A DNA stretch of 64,000 bases, taken from NCBI GenBank assembly GCA_020055645.1, contig CM034547.1, forward strand, positions 59,460,909 through 59,524,908. The letters are read 5' to 3'. Within the stretch, counting starts at the first letter, position 1, and each line of letters begins with the position of its first letter. The notes under the pieces were generated by a model. The model was given only the letters and a program-made list of their open reading frames with translations, did not search any database and had not been told where the DNA came from. Shown piece after piece: positions 47,832 to 60,276 of this stretch. A program made the translations under genes and the position numbers. The DNA comes from Tomocerus qinae. Taxonomy: Eukaryota; Arthropoda; Collembola; Entomobryomorpha; Tomoceridae.

Positions 47832-48661
47832 GATCTTTTTTCAGATACTTGGTAAAACGGTAATGTGACCTCACATGTGATTTATTTTTTATTCGACAAC
47901 ATTTAAGGATGTATTTTGCATTCCTATTTTTATGTCCTGAAGGTTTCTGTGGTACGAAATTGTTGATGTATACGTCTACTTCAAATAAACGTCTTTAGAG
48001 AATAGGTTGAGAACTATGTTACAAGGGCCATATCTCATTGTCTCACCGACAATTATTTTGCATTTAGACTTTTGACTGACTATTGACTGAAATTACAATT
48101 AAGATTGCAATCACTATCATCACAATTTACGACCTAGCCAAACCAGGGGATGGTTAAGCCCACTTTTTCATAACTATTTAGTACAGATTTTAGTTTTCAT
48201 GAGCATGTTACCCAACTTGGACCGAGGACAATAAAAAAATTACTGACAAGCAAATTGTTTTCGTGTCGACTATTTTGCAATAAACGCTATATAATCTGTT
48301 TTCTATTAAAAATGTGCAGTTTCCTATGAATAAGAACCACTTAGTAGCCTTGCAGCAAACAACACAATTAATTTATTGTTACATGTGAAAGTTGAGCTTT
48401 GTTGAAATTCAATAGTATTTAGATGCATTTGATTGAAACATTTAACTCTCCAGAATCGTGAATATCGTATCGTGATGGTTAATATGTGTTTAATTTCTTT
48501 CAATGTGCATAAAAAATTTCCATACGTATAGAAGTCACTGAAAATGTAATTTTACAGGATTTTGTTTTTACCAGACACTAAATTCGACTGATTTGCACGG
48601 AAGATAAATCTAGAAATTTCGAATATAGAAATTGCATTGTTGTCGTTTTGCAGTTTTTTGC

Positions 48662-49355
48662 ATGCGTATGAATGGGAAAGTTGACAATGACTCATTCTTC
48701 TGTTGTTTGTACACAGTTATTGTACGGACTGGAAATATTATTGTTGCAATGACATTCTCATCACCCTTGGGTATAGTATATAACCGGAAACCATTTAGTA
48801 GTTACACACAAACTTAAACTATTGCATACTGACAATAATAAAGCAAGTTTGTTGGTGGTATAATAAAAGAATCCTCTGAACTCGGACAAACCAGAATGAG
48901 TAAACGGATATAATCAGTAGATCCTATGAAATAATGATTGTTGCCAATTACCGAGTACTATTATGAGTAGATGATCACAAAATGAGGCGGAACTATTTCT
49001 GTGCATAACAAAAGATATTTTTTACATTCATCCTTTCAGTGGAGCCAGCTCTATGTGCATGGGCTTCTGTCATCATGACATTAATGCCGAATGGACACTC
49101 GTTTTATAGAGATTTCGCAAAATTACTGGCACGCAGGTAATTATTATTTACTCTGCTTATTTTTTTTGATGAGACTATCCAATTCACGCACGAGAACACT
49201 GTAAATAAGGAAAAACAGAGTTTTATAATTTTATATCTATAAGACATATAATGAAAGTTTCCTTTCATGCTCATTTGCCATTTGTCTGATTCAGATTTGA
49301 TAGCTGCTGTGTTAGCTGGTTAAAATCCTATGCTAAAGTGTGTAAATATAAATAG
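48662..49355 (+). CDS. Possible small three-exon protein, unknown function
   Basis: Three segments join in phase: 48662-48770 (ATG to TTGG|GTATAG), 49040-49136 (after CTTTCAG, to ACGCAG|GTAATT) and 49295-49355 (after GATTCAG, to TAG), making 88 residues. The middle exon has good splice signals and protein-like content (EPALCAWASVIM then TLMPNGHSFYRDFAKLLAR); the last reads RFDSCCVSWLKSYAKVCKYK. The product would be cysteine-containing with a hydrophobic stretch near the middle. I recognise no family. The first exon is the weakest part and the true upstream exon may be different. It ends 170 bp before the WAP gene on the same strand. Confidence 0.33.
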
Positions 49356-49522
49356 TTCTAAAATGCTTAAAATGGGCGAGTTTTGGAATTGCCAACTCAT
49401 TCTACTGCCCAAAGTCGAATGACTACGGTCTACCTGTGCAACATATCATTATAAAATCAACCTTGAGTTTTGTGCTTAGTGATAACATTTTAGCATTGGA
49501 TAGCTTCTGAAAATCAAGCAAC

Positions 49523-51542
49523 ATGAATATGGTAATAATAATAAATTCGGAGACTTATTTGAATTGTGAATTTTTCTAAATTGATTTCTTCCAAGATATT
49601 AAGAAGATTACTATTTTTGTGACGTAAATGTTTACTAATCCTGTTTATTGCAGAAATCCGAGTTGACAGCTCTCTCAGTCTTGCTCTGCTTCGTCTTTGC
49701 TGTGACATTAGTCCAAAGTTCTCCTGTGCTTGATTATGAATCTCACTCCCTGTCAAAGCGAGAAGCAGAGGGAGCAACAGCACAACCTGAGGCAGAACCA
49801 GGTAATTTTTAATGCTTTTCCAAGGATTTTTAATTTCCTTAATTGTTATGAGATGATAAAGTTTACAAATTAAGCGTAATTGACTAGATCGCTAATTCTT
49901 TTTAAACAGAATCTTCAACTGGAGCAGCTGAGCCGGAACCAGAGTCCTCCTCTTCTACTCCAGAGGCAGAACCCGAAGCTGGTAAAAATGGAACATCAGG
50001 AGAAAAGAAAGGATTTTTTAAAACCATAGGTGAAAATATTAAGAACGGAGCTTCCTCGGCTATGGATAAAGTAAAATCAGCCGCCAGCAATGTTAAAGAC
50101 TCTGTTAAGAAGGCAGTGAATAATGCGGCATCAAAGCTTAAAGACGCAACTGATGAAAAAACTACTTGCAAACCTTCAGGTAATATTTTCTGATTCTACA
50201 GGTAGAAATACAAGTTTTTTGCTAATATTATATTATACACCTCGATTGTGTATAATTGAAAATCATTTTACTTTGCCAATCTGACTGGTAAAGCCCAAGG
50301 GACTTTTTCGACAATTCCTCAAAACCTCCAAGGTACAGAAATACTTACGATAATTACATTTTCTGTGCTTACTAATGCTTTTCAAACCATCCTGATAATG
50401 TCATTGAAATATTGGTCTAATTTGCAAAATTGAGCAGATCCCAACTGCACGATGGAAGTAAGTACTGAAATGAGTGCCACCGCCGCACCAGCCAAAAGGA
50501 AAAGAAGTACCGACTCAGAGTCTAGCCCAGACACTTCAAGTTCTGACAATGGTAACCCACAATAAACATGTGCTCCACGTGTGATTTAAGTAAAATGTTG
50601 AATATTTTATCATTGCATTACATACAATAATTATGTAACTTAAATAGTCATTCTTACACAACAAAGTAAAAATAATGTAGTTCAACTTGCATGAACTTTG
50701 CCAAAATTGCATGTTTGATTTGACCTTATTTCTACTAGATCTAATTGTTTGCAAAAATATTAGTTCTAAATCAATTTTATAGAAATATATCACATTTTTG
50801 CACGCGAATGATTGCACGATAAGCATGATAAAGCAGTATTATGTAATTGAATGTATTATGAATTGCATCTATTTAGTGTTATGATTACATAATAATGATT
50901 GCATGAAGCATCTGCTGCAACTGAATCTGAACCAGCCGTTTTCACTTTTCAGGTTATATCATAGATTTTAATTAGCTTTAGTAATCAATTCTGAAAAAAA
51001 TAATTTTCTTGACCATGATGATGGATAAATCCAGAAAGTTCTGACAATGAAGACTCTGGAGCACAAAGAAATTCAAGCTCCACCAGTAGAAATCAAAAGA
51101 AATCGCAAATAGACATTTCAAGTAATGAGCAGAGCAGTAATGAACCAATTTTAGTACATGGTCCTCATGACACTGCAAACCTACGACCACCGGTATTCAA
51201 GGAAAAGAATATCACAATCAAAGACACGACGGTGCCCACATTGCCCCCACTAGGTCCGTATCCCAATGTTAAGAAACCTGGAAAATGTCCATCACTCGCT
51301 CCAGGACTCAACTGCGTGGCATTAAGTAACGATGCCGCACAATGTCGTTCAGACAGCGGCTGTCCAGGTACATTTCATGGGCGTAATAGGTAAAGTATAA
51401 TAAAATCTCCGTATTGTAAAGATTATGTAACACAGGAACAAAGAAATGCTGTTATTATGCGTGTCAACCCTACAACAAAGATGTCGGAGTTTGTGAATCC
51501 CCCGTTTACTACTCATCAGTGTCACAATCTACTAAATTCTAA
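49523..51542 (+). CDS. Secreted WAP-domain protein with Ser/Glu-rich LEA-like region
   Basis: Six in-phase exons (49523-49531, 49654-49801, 49910-50179, 50438-50551, 51035-51367, 51436-51542) code 326 residues. The first exon holds only ATG AAT ATG. Residues about 7-24 are a signal peptide (LTALSVLLCFVFAVTLV), with possible cleavage after QSS and a dibasic KR site at 38-39 (SLSKREAE). Exon 3 codes a Glu/Pro/Ser-rich tract, then an amphipathic Ala/Lys/Asp stretch (MDKVKSAASNVKDSVKKAVN onward) like LEA proteins or apolipoprotein helices. Exons 4 and 5 are Ser-rich and acidic. The C-terminus is a WAP four-disulfide core: eight cysteines including GKCPSL, NCVAL, QCRSDSGCPGTKKCC, ACQPY and VCESP. 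WAP domains often inhibit serine proteases or kill bacteria; that role here is inference. All introns except the first are phase 1, typical of shuffled extracellular modules. Confidence 0.85.
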
Positions 51543-53278
51543 ATTGATACCTAAGAGACTCTGGATTCAACTTTGCTCTATCAAAATGTAATGCAAATCT
51601 TTGTGTATTCATTATAATGTTACTGCATATGAATATTGTCTTGTCTCCTTTCTTTGTCGTCTGTTTACTTTGACATATATAAAAGACCAGAAAATATAAT
51701 CGAAAATGATACTCACGCCACAATGGCTACTTTTACTCCTCCGATTTTCAAATTGCCATTTTGGAAACTTAAAAGCATTTTGCTTTCTCCCTCAATTTAC
51801 AAACTGTGCACCGGTAAATAATAAAGGTACAATTTTAGCATAATAATTTACATTACTAGCAGATATCTCAAGCTTACATAAAATCTTCCAAGGAACCTAA
51901 AAAATATTCCCAACGTGCTGTGGCAATTATATTTATTATAGTAAGCATTGCATTGTGGAAAATTTGAATTTCTATAGGTAATGGATGTAAGTAATGGGGT
52001 TTTGTAGGATCCACAAGGAAATCCAAGCTAAGAAGTTTCTTCCGAGTTTGTATCCAATATAAACCTCATGTCGTGTCCATTTGACTTTGCACATGTTATT
52101 AGGTAGAGCAGTCGGAGTTTTGTCGGTGTAATATGCACTATAGAGACTAATGGTGAAAGCCGTGATAGGATAGCGTGAAAGAGAAGCCCAGCAGAGGACT
52201 AAAGAGTTTTGAAAGGATTTAAGTGATGAGTTATTTGAGGAAATAAAAATCTTCTGGTCCTAGGGGAGCGAGAGAGAGTTGATCACAAAAGAGCTACTTC
52301 TGCAGGAACATATGAATTTTGTTGCTTATGCATATGTATGTGTGTATTAAAGCAAAGGATGGGAAAGCTCAGGATGGAATGGGCTTTCCGCATATTTAAA
52401 ATTTCAATCACCTTGTCATCCGAAAGGAATAAAGAACAAACTCTCCTCAAGTCATCTCAAGTCTCTTCAGGCTTCTCCAACCGCTCTGTATCAAAACACA
52501 AATAGTTGGCTTCTCGATCTGTAAGGAACTGGATGGATTGTAGAAGCATAACTGCCAATGCCGAATAGAAAACAAGTTCCATTGTGTGTGGTTGAGTCTG
52601 AAGTACAACCCCATCAAATTCCCATTAAATATGTAGATAGTTTGAGTTAGCCAAACCAAGCGGCTTAGCCGAGGAAAGCCAACGCTGGAGAAAACCAACT
52701 TGAAAAACTTGCAGCAACTCAACTTAAATTCTCAGTCCTCATTCTTTATCACTTAAGGTTCTTCGTCACAGGGCATGGGCATCGCCCAACTCAGCCTATG
52801 TAAATCCCGTCTCAAAAGCATCTCATACTTTCTCGGGAATCCATTATCTCCCTATGCTCATAGCCACCCCACATTGTACTACCCATTCTAGGTATGTCTA
52901 CCTAATCATATTCATTTGAATTCTGGAACCATGCATTGGCACTGCTGCTGTTTCTTGTACATATACCCGCTGTATGACAGCCCCCTCCGTCACCATTCTA
53001 TACATACAAAAATGTAAACATCAGCATATGGTGAAATGAAAGTATGAATCTCAATTCGACCCAATCGTTTGTTTATACCAGTACTTTAGGTACAAATTCA
53101 ACAAATTCGTCACTATTTATTGTTCTTGCAAATAAATACAAAATGCGAGAATCTGTACCCTTGTTCTTATTTTTCGGGAGATAAACAAATACTGTAAATA
53201 GGTTTATTCTAACTAGATCATGTTTTTAACTGCTTATGTTGTTAGTAATTTTCAATTCAAAGTTTGGTGACAAATTAG
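51543..53278. other. Unassigned stretch between WAP gene and P element
   Basis: Contains the WAP 3' UTR at its left. The rest shows no coding sequence, no RNA gene and no repeat that I can support. Confidence 0.4.
51820..51825 (+). terminator. Polyadenylation signal of the WAP gene
   Basis: AATAAA about 280 bp after the WAP stop codon, the first canonical signal found downstream. Confidence 0.45.
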
Positions 53279-53286
53279 GTTATCAT

Positions 53287-53558
53287 CAAGGAGCTTTTAC
53301 GTTGTTATAGTATCATCGTTTAATAAGGAGGGCCAAGTAGAGAATTCCCCATAAAGGATTTTGAAGATCTATAAGGGACGTTTTCTATTTCAAATTGGGG
53401 TAAAAAATCCCTTATGATTACATGATCATAATAGCAAGCTCATTTCCCAATGACGTTGTGGAATGATGTAAGAAATGATATCAAATCATTAATAATAAAC
53501 TAGACTAGAAACATTGGATTGCAATTTCATAGGGAGAAATTAATTCCACTATCCGATT
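53287..53558 (+). repeat. Left terminal inverted repeat of the P element
   Basis: Reverse complement of 55043-55313 with scattered differences, mainly in the inner half. The outer roughly 130 bp reads the same in both arms. Confidence 0.9.
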
Positions 53559-53615
53559 TTTCTACTGACTGCTTCCTTTCCATAAATTGGCAACAGCTAT
53601 AAAAAGCTTGTTATT

Positions 53616-54239
53616 ATGGGGAAGAAATGTGCTATTTGCGGTAGCAAGGCTAATGGGTTCACAACAATCCACGAGTTCCCCAAGAAATGTCCAGATATTA
53701 GATCAAAATGGATTAAAATCACCACATTTTGCAGAAGTAAGCCTTTCAATCCAGACAACTTCGGAATATGTGCAGCGCATTTTGATACCAATTCATACAA
53801 AAGAGAATGTGAGGGGAAGCGAAAGTTACGGGATTGTGCTATTCCAAGTCTTTTCTTGCAAGGAACTGTTAATCCGAGTAACTCTACTTATTATTTAGTT
53901 ATACTATGTTTTAAAATTTGCATTATCTGCTCATCCTAATAATATTCTGTTCAAATTATCTTATAATATTGCATTGTCTGTGTAGGCAATTCATTATTGC
54001 AACTGCAACCAGAAGTTTCAGCGTATCAGAAAAAACTTGAAGTTGAACTAGCAAGTGTGAAAAAAGAGAATGTTCTTCTTTCTGATTTATATCCTGAAGT
54101 TCCTAAAGGAGTAATACAATTATACGTGCGTACTAGAACTATTATCCGAATTGATTCAATCAACAGAGCAATACGCCAAGAAAAATTGGAAAAACAGCAA
54201 AGGTTACAGAAACGAAGGCAAAATATTTTCCTTTCTTAA
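53616..54239 (+). CDS. THAP-domain protein of the P element (repressor-like)
   Basis: Two exons in phase, 53616-53877 and 53986-54239, code 171 residues. Residues 1-85 are a THAP zinc finger: CAIC (5-8), the proline in IHEFPKK, the tryptophan in RSKWIKI, the C..H pair in GICAAHF and the AVPTIF-like box CAIPSLF. The second exon gives a coiled coil (YQKKLEVELASVKKENVLL) and a basic segment with VRTRTIIRIDSINRAIRQEK, a pattern seen near the end of other invertebrate THAP proteins. No transposase catalytic domain follows before the stop. THAP binds the element's own subterminal DNA in P elements, so this short product could act as a repressor as the Drosophila KP protein does; that is inference. 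The frame has no internal stop or frameshift. Confidence 0.88.
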
Positions 54240-55042
54240 ATGTAAGCTACCATTGATATAGAAAACCAATTCATATAGCTGATGTGTCTGGTGTGTATTG
54301 AAAAGTGTAAATGCATACAGCCAGAACGTGTGTAATCTTTATTGTTAAAGTTGTTATTTATCGTTATGTATTTAATAAATCTTTTAAAATCCGCTATTAC
54401 TGCTATTTACCGTTACTGGTCCTAGAACCGGAAAGACTAAAATACCCCAATTTAGTAGTCTCTACATTTTACTTCTGCAATTTCTATTGCCCTGTTTAAT
54501 TGTTTCCTCAATGCTCACACTTGCTAGTTCAACTTTTCTGATACGTTAAAACTTTAACTTTGCATCACACAGTGACAGATTTTGATTCTAAAAGTGGATT
54601 TAAGGGTGTCTGGAAATACATGTTAATTGCACGTTGTACCACGGTGTAATGATTTCAGATGAGTTAAATAGAGAAAAAAATTAGAATTAAAATGACGCTG
54701 GTCATTTTTGCTACTAATTGCTACTCTAGGAGCTATTAAATTTCAAAGTTCCAAAAAATGAGAATTCTCTGGCCTTCTCTAATGTATTATTCTGGCAAGG
54801 ATATCTAGCTGCTGCTGCTGCGACAGAGGTGGTGAATTTATTAAAGCAAAATCTGCCTCTGTGGCATCATAAACTGTACAGCTAACTGTTAAATGTGTTG
54901 AGACAGTCATACATAATACATTGTGTGTCATATGGATACAAATGGGATTTATAAGTGGAAGTGCAACATGCTACGAAACTGTGTAAAATGATAAAAACAG
55001 TCCACAAGGGTTTGAATTCAAGGAATTACAACTTATTTGTAA

Positions 55043-55313
55043 TAATCGGATAGTGTAATTAATTTCTTCCTATGAAATTGCAATCCAATGTCTCTAGCCT
55101 AGTTCATTATTAATGATGTGATATCATATCTTACATCATTCCACAACGTCATTGGGAAATGAACTTGTTATTATGATCATAATCATAAGGGATTTTTTAC
55201 CCCAATTTGAAATAGAAAACGTCCCTTATAGATCTTCAAAATCCTTTATGGGGAATTCTCTACTTGGCCCTCCTTATTAAACGATGATACTATAACAACG
55301 TAAAAGCTCCTTG
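55043..55313 (-). repeat. Right terminal inverted repeat of the P element
   Basis: Partner of the left repeat; inner end at about CGGATAGTGTAATTAATTTC, outer end TAAAAGCTCCTTG, followed at once by the right copy of the 8-bp target duplication. Confidence 0.9.
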
Positions 55314-55548
55314 GTTATCATTATGTTTACACTAGGCAAGTACTGTTGCTGAATTTCAAAATGATTATATAAGGTATCAACTTTTTGTTTAGTTTAAGGA
55401 CGCTGTTTACGTTGGTTGCTAACGAAAAAAATATAATTTCCAAAATTTAACCCGTCAATTGTCACATCCGAAACCCCATAGTTAACCTACCCGGCCATTC
55501 CACTACCTCAAGGGGAAGTTTTGGCAGTGCAATATTGATAAACAAGAT

Positions 55549-55726
55549 GCTATCAAGTCAATAACAAAATGAATTCCATGCGACATAAACGGCCGTCTTA
55601 TGGTATAATATTTGTAAATCTATTGGTTAGTACTTTGGTTAGTACTATATCACTATGACTACGGCGTCAATGCTTGTACTTGATGGCCGTTTATGTCACA
55701 TGGACAATAGACATCCTTGATAGTAG
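55549..55726. repeat. Imperfect inverted repeat, about 180 bp
   Basis: The left arm (about 55549-55594, CTATCAAG then TCCATGCGACATAAACGGCC) mirrors the right arm (about 55684-55726, GGCCGTTTATGTCACATGGA then CTTGATAG) with indels. The loop holds a tandem GGTTAGTACTTT. Probably a MITE remnant. Confidence 0.6.
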
Positions 55727-55996
55727 TTATAACAACCATGGTTATAACTTAAACTTACAAGTATGAATGCATTGAAGCAAGATGCAAACAAAAAAGATTT
55801 TTGTACTAAAGTAATAACATTGCCAATGACGACAGGTGGAAATGCTACTATACAAGTCAGTATAGAAATCTTTATAATATAATACACTTCCCCGTTTCCT
55901 AGAAACTAATTTTTTGGAATTGCATTGACTTATGCCCTCGGTATTCCATCATCAGCAATTCGGGTCAACCTCCATGCATTTAAAATTCATCATAAT

Positions 55997-56324
55997 ATCT
56001 TTACATCGACTGTTATAACTTCCGGAGGATCAGTCTGATTTTTATGGGACCTACATTTTTGGAACCGTGGACTATCAAGGAACAAAAGTTACCATTCGGA
56101 ATTTTGATATAGTTGTTTTAAATGCATTTAAAAAAATCAAATTCCCAAAAAAATGAGTCATTTTTAGTTTTTTATAAAACGTTGATGTTTTTGGTCCATT
56201 TAAAGCAACTATATCAAAATTCCGAATGCTAACTTTTGTTCCTTGATAGTCCACGGTTCCAAAAATGTAGGTCCCATAAAAATCAGACTGATCCTCCGGA
56301 AGTTATAATAGTCGATGTAAAAGA
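55997..56324. repeat. Foldback element, arms about 125 bp
   Basis: The left arm 55997-56123 and right arm 56198-56324 are near-identical reverse complements (outer part ATCTTTACATCGACTGTTAT, inner part TTCGGAATTTTGATATAGTT) with few differences, around an AT-rich loop of about 75 bp. No coding sequence. A cysteine-containing open frame (56236-56559) starts within the right arm but is not convincing. Confidence 0.8.
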
Positions 56325-59300
56325 TTTTTTAACATGCATTTTGATAGTCCCCTGTGGTTGCTATGCAGGGCCAAAGTGTAACCTTAATGAGTTTAATAAG
56401 TTTAATTCGCTAACAGGTCCATGGCATAGAAAACAGTCATGCAATGTTATAATTACGACATTAATAAATATTGCATGCGACATAGGTACAATTAGCTTTA
56501 TTTATTGTGATACTTGTAGACACGACAGAATGAAGGATAGAAATGTGAAGTGTTTTTGAATAATTTGAATGTAACTGAGTACCCAAATGATATTTTGGTA
56601 TTTATCGCAGTGGGAAATTGCTTTACCCGCACAATGAAAAGCTGTTCGGGACAGACTCCTAAGAGGGAATTCCTCAAGTAACAATCAATTAATAGGAATC
56701 CAGACTTTAATCGCGATAATTAAATGGATGTATATATGTACATCAAATCTGTTCGTATATGCTTGTGTTTCAGCCATAATTAAATCATATTTCTGAAACA
56801 GTTAAGTGTTGTACATTATAGGTAGGTTTAGGTTTTTATGCCTCAGCTTTACTAGCATAATCCAAATAAATAGTAACATATAAGGGCAAACATATCCGAA
56901 CGTAATTGAATGTTATCCCATCCAAATGCACTATGAGTCTGTTATACTTGCAAGCTTGCAACTTGCAACAATGGAGTATATTTAGCATGCTGGACTAGGA
57001 AAATCGCTGACGTAACAAAATCCTATGAAAGTGAAATATATCAACCTATAATAAAATTCGTCAATGAATTATTCCCAAAAGAGAGTTGATGATCCACCAT
57101 AATGGTGTGCCCAGGGTGCATATCATTTATGCTCTCCATAACTCATCCCATAAAAATCTGTGTGTCTCATGTTCGTTCAGAAGGCATTTAGCCCAAATCT
57201 ACAAAAGGAATTGATACGTGTGTACCATAAATACATCAACACAAAGAAAAATTATTTTACTTTATAGAATTAGAATTCTTATCATATGCAGAAGTTACAT
57301 TGTCTTCACCTTTCTTTTAGTAACCTGTGCCAATCATAAATACACCATTCAAATCTGCAATGAAGATTAAAGGAAATTAAATTTACATAATTATTACAAG
57401 ACAGAAGCTTTTTCATTAATCTATTTTGACAGTTGACAGCTCGAAACTCGAAAGGTCAAAATAAAATTAATGTGTTCTAAAAGTGAGGATAGGGTTCTCA
57501 AATCTTGTCGGGTACGAATGTACTGAGTACAGTTTAAACAGCCCAATACTGATAATGTACTGAATCTTAGACTTGTTACTGATTTGTAAAAGTTGATAGG
57601 AGGGCGGAATCAACTAGTGTTTCCCTTTGCAGCGATTGAAGCATAAATGCATAATCTCATGCAATGATTTGATACAGACTATTCTCGTACGCACTTTGGG
57701 TTTATCAGGACTTCCTAACTTAATGGCCCTGAGTTGGGGAAAGGAAAGCAAAATTTTTATCGTTTCAATCACACTGGATTTTCCTTTGGCATTGTCCCAG
57801 GGTACAAATGTTCTGATTTTTCTTCTGATACAATTCACATGAACATCACTCCATTTGTGCTGGAACAGTACTGAACGACGATAAGCATTGGACTACTTTA
57901 CTATTCGTAGTATATGCTAGTAGTCTGGTATGGAATCTCAAGGGAGGGAGTGAATTTAGTGAATCAGTGCTTAAAGCAATTCCTGTATCAATTGAATGAA
58001 ACCGACTACATGACACAACAACAAAACTCCGTCATTCATTTCCAAACGACAGATTGCTACAGATACACATCATTACTACAGAGAGCAATCATCTTGCAGA
58101 ATTTCATGCTTTAACGGGTAGATAATGAATTCATAAAAATTATTGATTTAACTTTTACAGTGACATTTGCCCCAACTCAAAGCCTCCAGGTCTATTTCAG
58201 AGCAGTTGTAAATTAAAAAATGACAAAGTAAACAAACCAAAGAAAATTGGGTTAAACATTTGCGACGTTGTCTTTTGTTGATGTTTCAGTAGACAATTGA
58301 GTTTCGTATTTTTATCTGTTCTATCAATCTCTAGGAATAATTAGTAATTGGCTCCCATCAAAAATTGAAGAGTCCGTCTTGTAACTATCAGCGTGAGTTG
58401 GCATTAATATTAGTGTAGAAGAGTTTTCCTCTCTTTCACCCGCAGTGAGACACAAGCCAAATGACAAAGTGTCACATCAGGACTATTAGAACCCAAACTA
58501 CAAAGTATATCTCTGTGTACATAATCATAAGCTCTATATAACAGAATCTATTAGTAGTGTATATAAATATCTAACTTGGATTGTGCACATAGAGATCTAA
58601 CCACTGGGAAATTCAAGTCGATGTTCTATCTGTTGGTTCTTGCTTTCTTTGTGTGTCATTCGTCTGATAGGAGATTTGTCCAGGATTTGCTAGCTATATC
58701 TATCTATAAATCCTCTAGTATAGTAGTATTATGGATGAAATAATATGGTAGTAAATACCTACACCGACTACTTAGTCCGAGAGCCCCTGAAAGACATGAC
58801 AATGTGTGCGAATGATTTTAGGCAGGAGTGTGGGACGAGAATTCGATTCGGGGAAACCCAAATAAATGCACTGTTCACTAACTACACACCGCAGTCTGAG
58901 GCAGTGCTATATTTTATATTAAGGACGAGAGCGTAAATAAAATTGATGCGAGTGGATCCTAATGGGAGTTAACAGTAAGTATAAAACTGTTATAGAGTGA
59001 ATCGGAGAATTCGGGTGAGAGCGTGCCGGGGCTTATTTGGGCTCGTAACTCTCATTGTGTTCCAGTTCCACTCTTTTGAGAAGCCGACAAACCATGGCTA
59101 TGGAAAACTGGAGAATTGACAAGGCAATGCAGTGAATTGGTTTGCCTGACTTCGTTTAGGTATTCGACATAATGGGGGATGACATAGCATAGCGTCGTCC
59201 TTTGCCTTGTCATGAGGATTTAGCGCCTTTTTACTTCCCATTTCCCCAGTTTAGAAGCTAAACCCTAACCTTATCATTCATCTCATCCTATCTCATCTTC

Positions 59301-60276
59301 TGCATTGCTACTCCAACTATATATACTTATTATCAACTGACTCCATCTCAACTAAATACTAGTAGTAACTATTTATATCTACTACTGTGCATGTTTGTAT
59401 GCTCTGAATTTCAGTTTCCCCCATCGCTATTCTATACTTTAATAGCTACGCTATTTAATATCAAACCCCATTGAATGAAAGAGGAGAGCTTTTGCCACTG
59501 CTATACATCTATTCCCATTTCTATCATTAAACTACTCGACTATAACAACAAAGCAGAGCAACACATTCTCTATTGTTGTCTTTTCTTTGTGTCATGTCAT
59601 GGCATACATTGATACGTTTATTTTAATAGCAGCAATACATATTAAGTAGCACTGTACACATCTCTGTCTATTATTGCCTTGCTTTTCTATATTTATGTGT
59701 ATTAGCCAAACAAGGTAGACCTTTATTACCCTACACTATGGTATTGTATGTAACATTAGTATGTAAACTGATAGTAAACTAACTTAGTAAACTAAATTAA
59801 ATGGAGAGAAGTGAATTTAGTTACATAAGCTCCAGTTTTGGATCAATGTCCTGCCCTGCCTCACTACTCCCTTATACAAAGTACGTATAACACATTATCT
59901 TACCCATCTAGTAGTACAGATGACTGATACTTCGTTTTTAATTCCACCCTTGTCTTTCCTTAATCCTTTCTTTAACCACCATTCCTTTATTAGTTACTAA
60001 ATAGTAAATCTCCAGAGCGCAAAACTAACTAAGCTTTGTCTTTGGCTAATATTGCTTTGTTTAGCAACATTTTATCCTTCCTTAATTGCCTTAATCATTG
60101 CATAGATTATTAGGTAGACTATTTTCTTCTACTTTTCAAAGTATAATGCTAATTAATCCTTGAAGATTAAAAGTATCTGTTATACGTTGCAATAATGCTA
60201 GAAAGTCTACTGCCAAAAATACGTGCGTGGTATTTATATTATAATACTTGGTAGGTCCTGTGTTTTCTCGAATGTT
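56325..60276. other. Unassigned stretch between foldback elements
   Basis: I see no gene or RNA that I can support in this 4 kb. Short frames (57914-58114, 58745-58936) have random composition. AT-rich simple sequence increases towards the right. Confidence 0.4.

Larger units (their letters stand above)
53287..55313 (+). mobile_element. P-superfamily DNA transposon, non-autonomous
   Basis: A 2027-bp element bounded by terminal inverted repeats of about 270 bp: 53287-53558 and 55043-55313, beginning CAAGGAGCTTTTACG and differing at a modest number of positions over the arms. An exact 8-bp duplication GTTATCAT flanks it (53279-53286 and 55314-55321). Eight-base duplications and a THAP-coding gene point to the P superfamily. 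The only gene inside codes the THAP DNA-binding and coiled-coil parts; the GTP-binding and RNase H-like catalytic parts of a P transposase are absent. The intact duplication and similar arms suggest a fairly recent insertion. Confidence 0.92.

Noticed and set aside
56236..56559. 107-codon frame with clustered cysteines (CDTCRHDRMKDRNVKCF)
   Set aside because: Its first third is the right arm of a foldback element and the rest shows no repeatable zinc-finger spacing.
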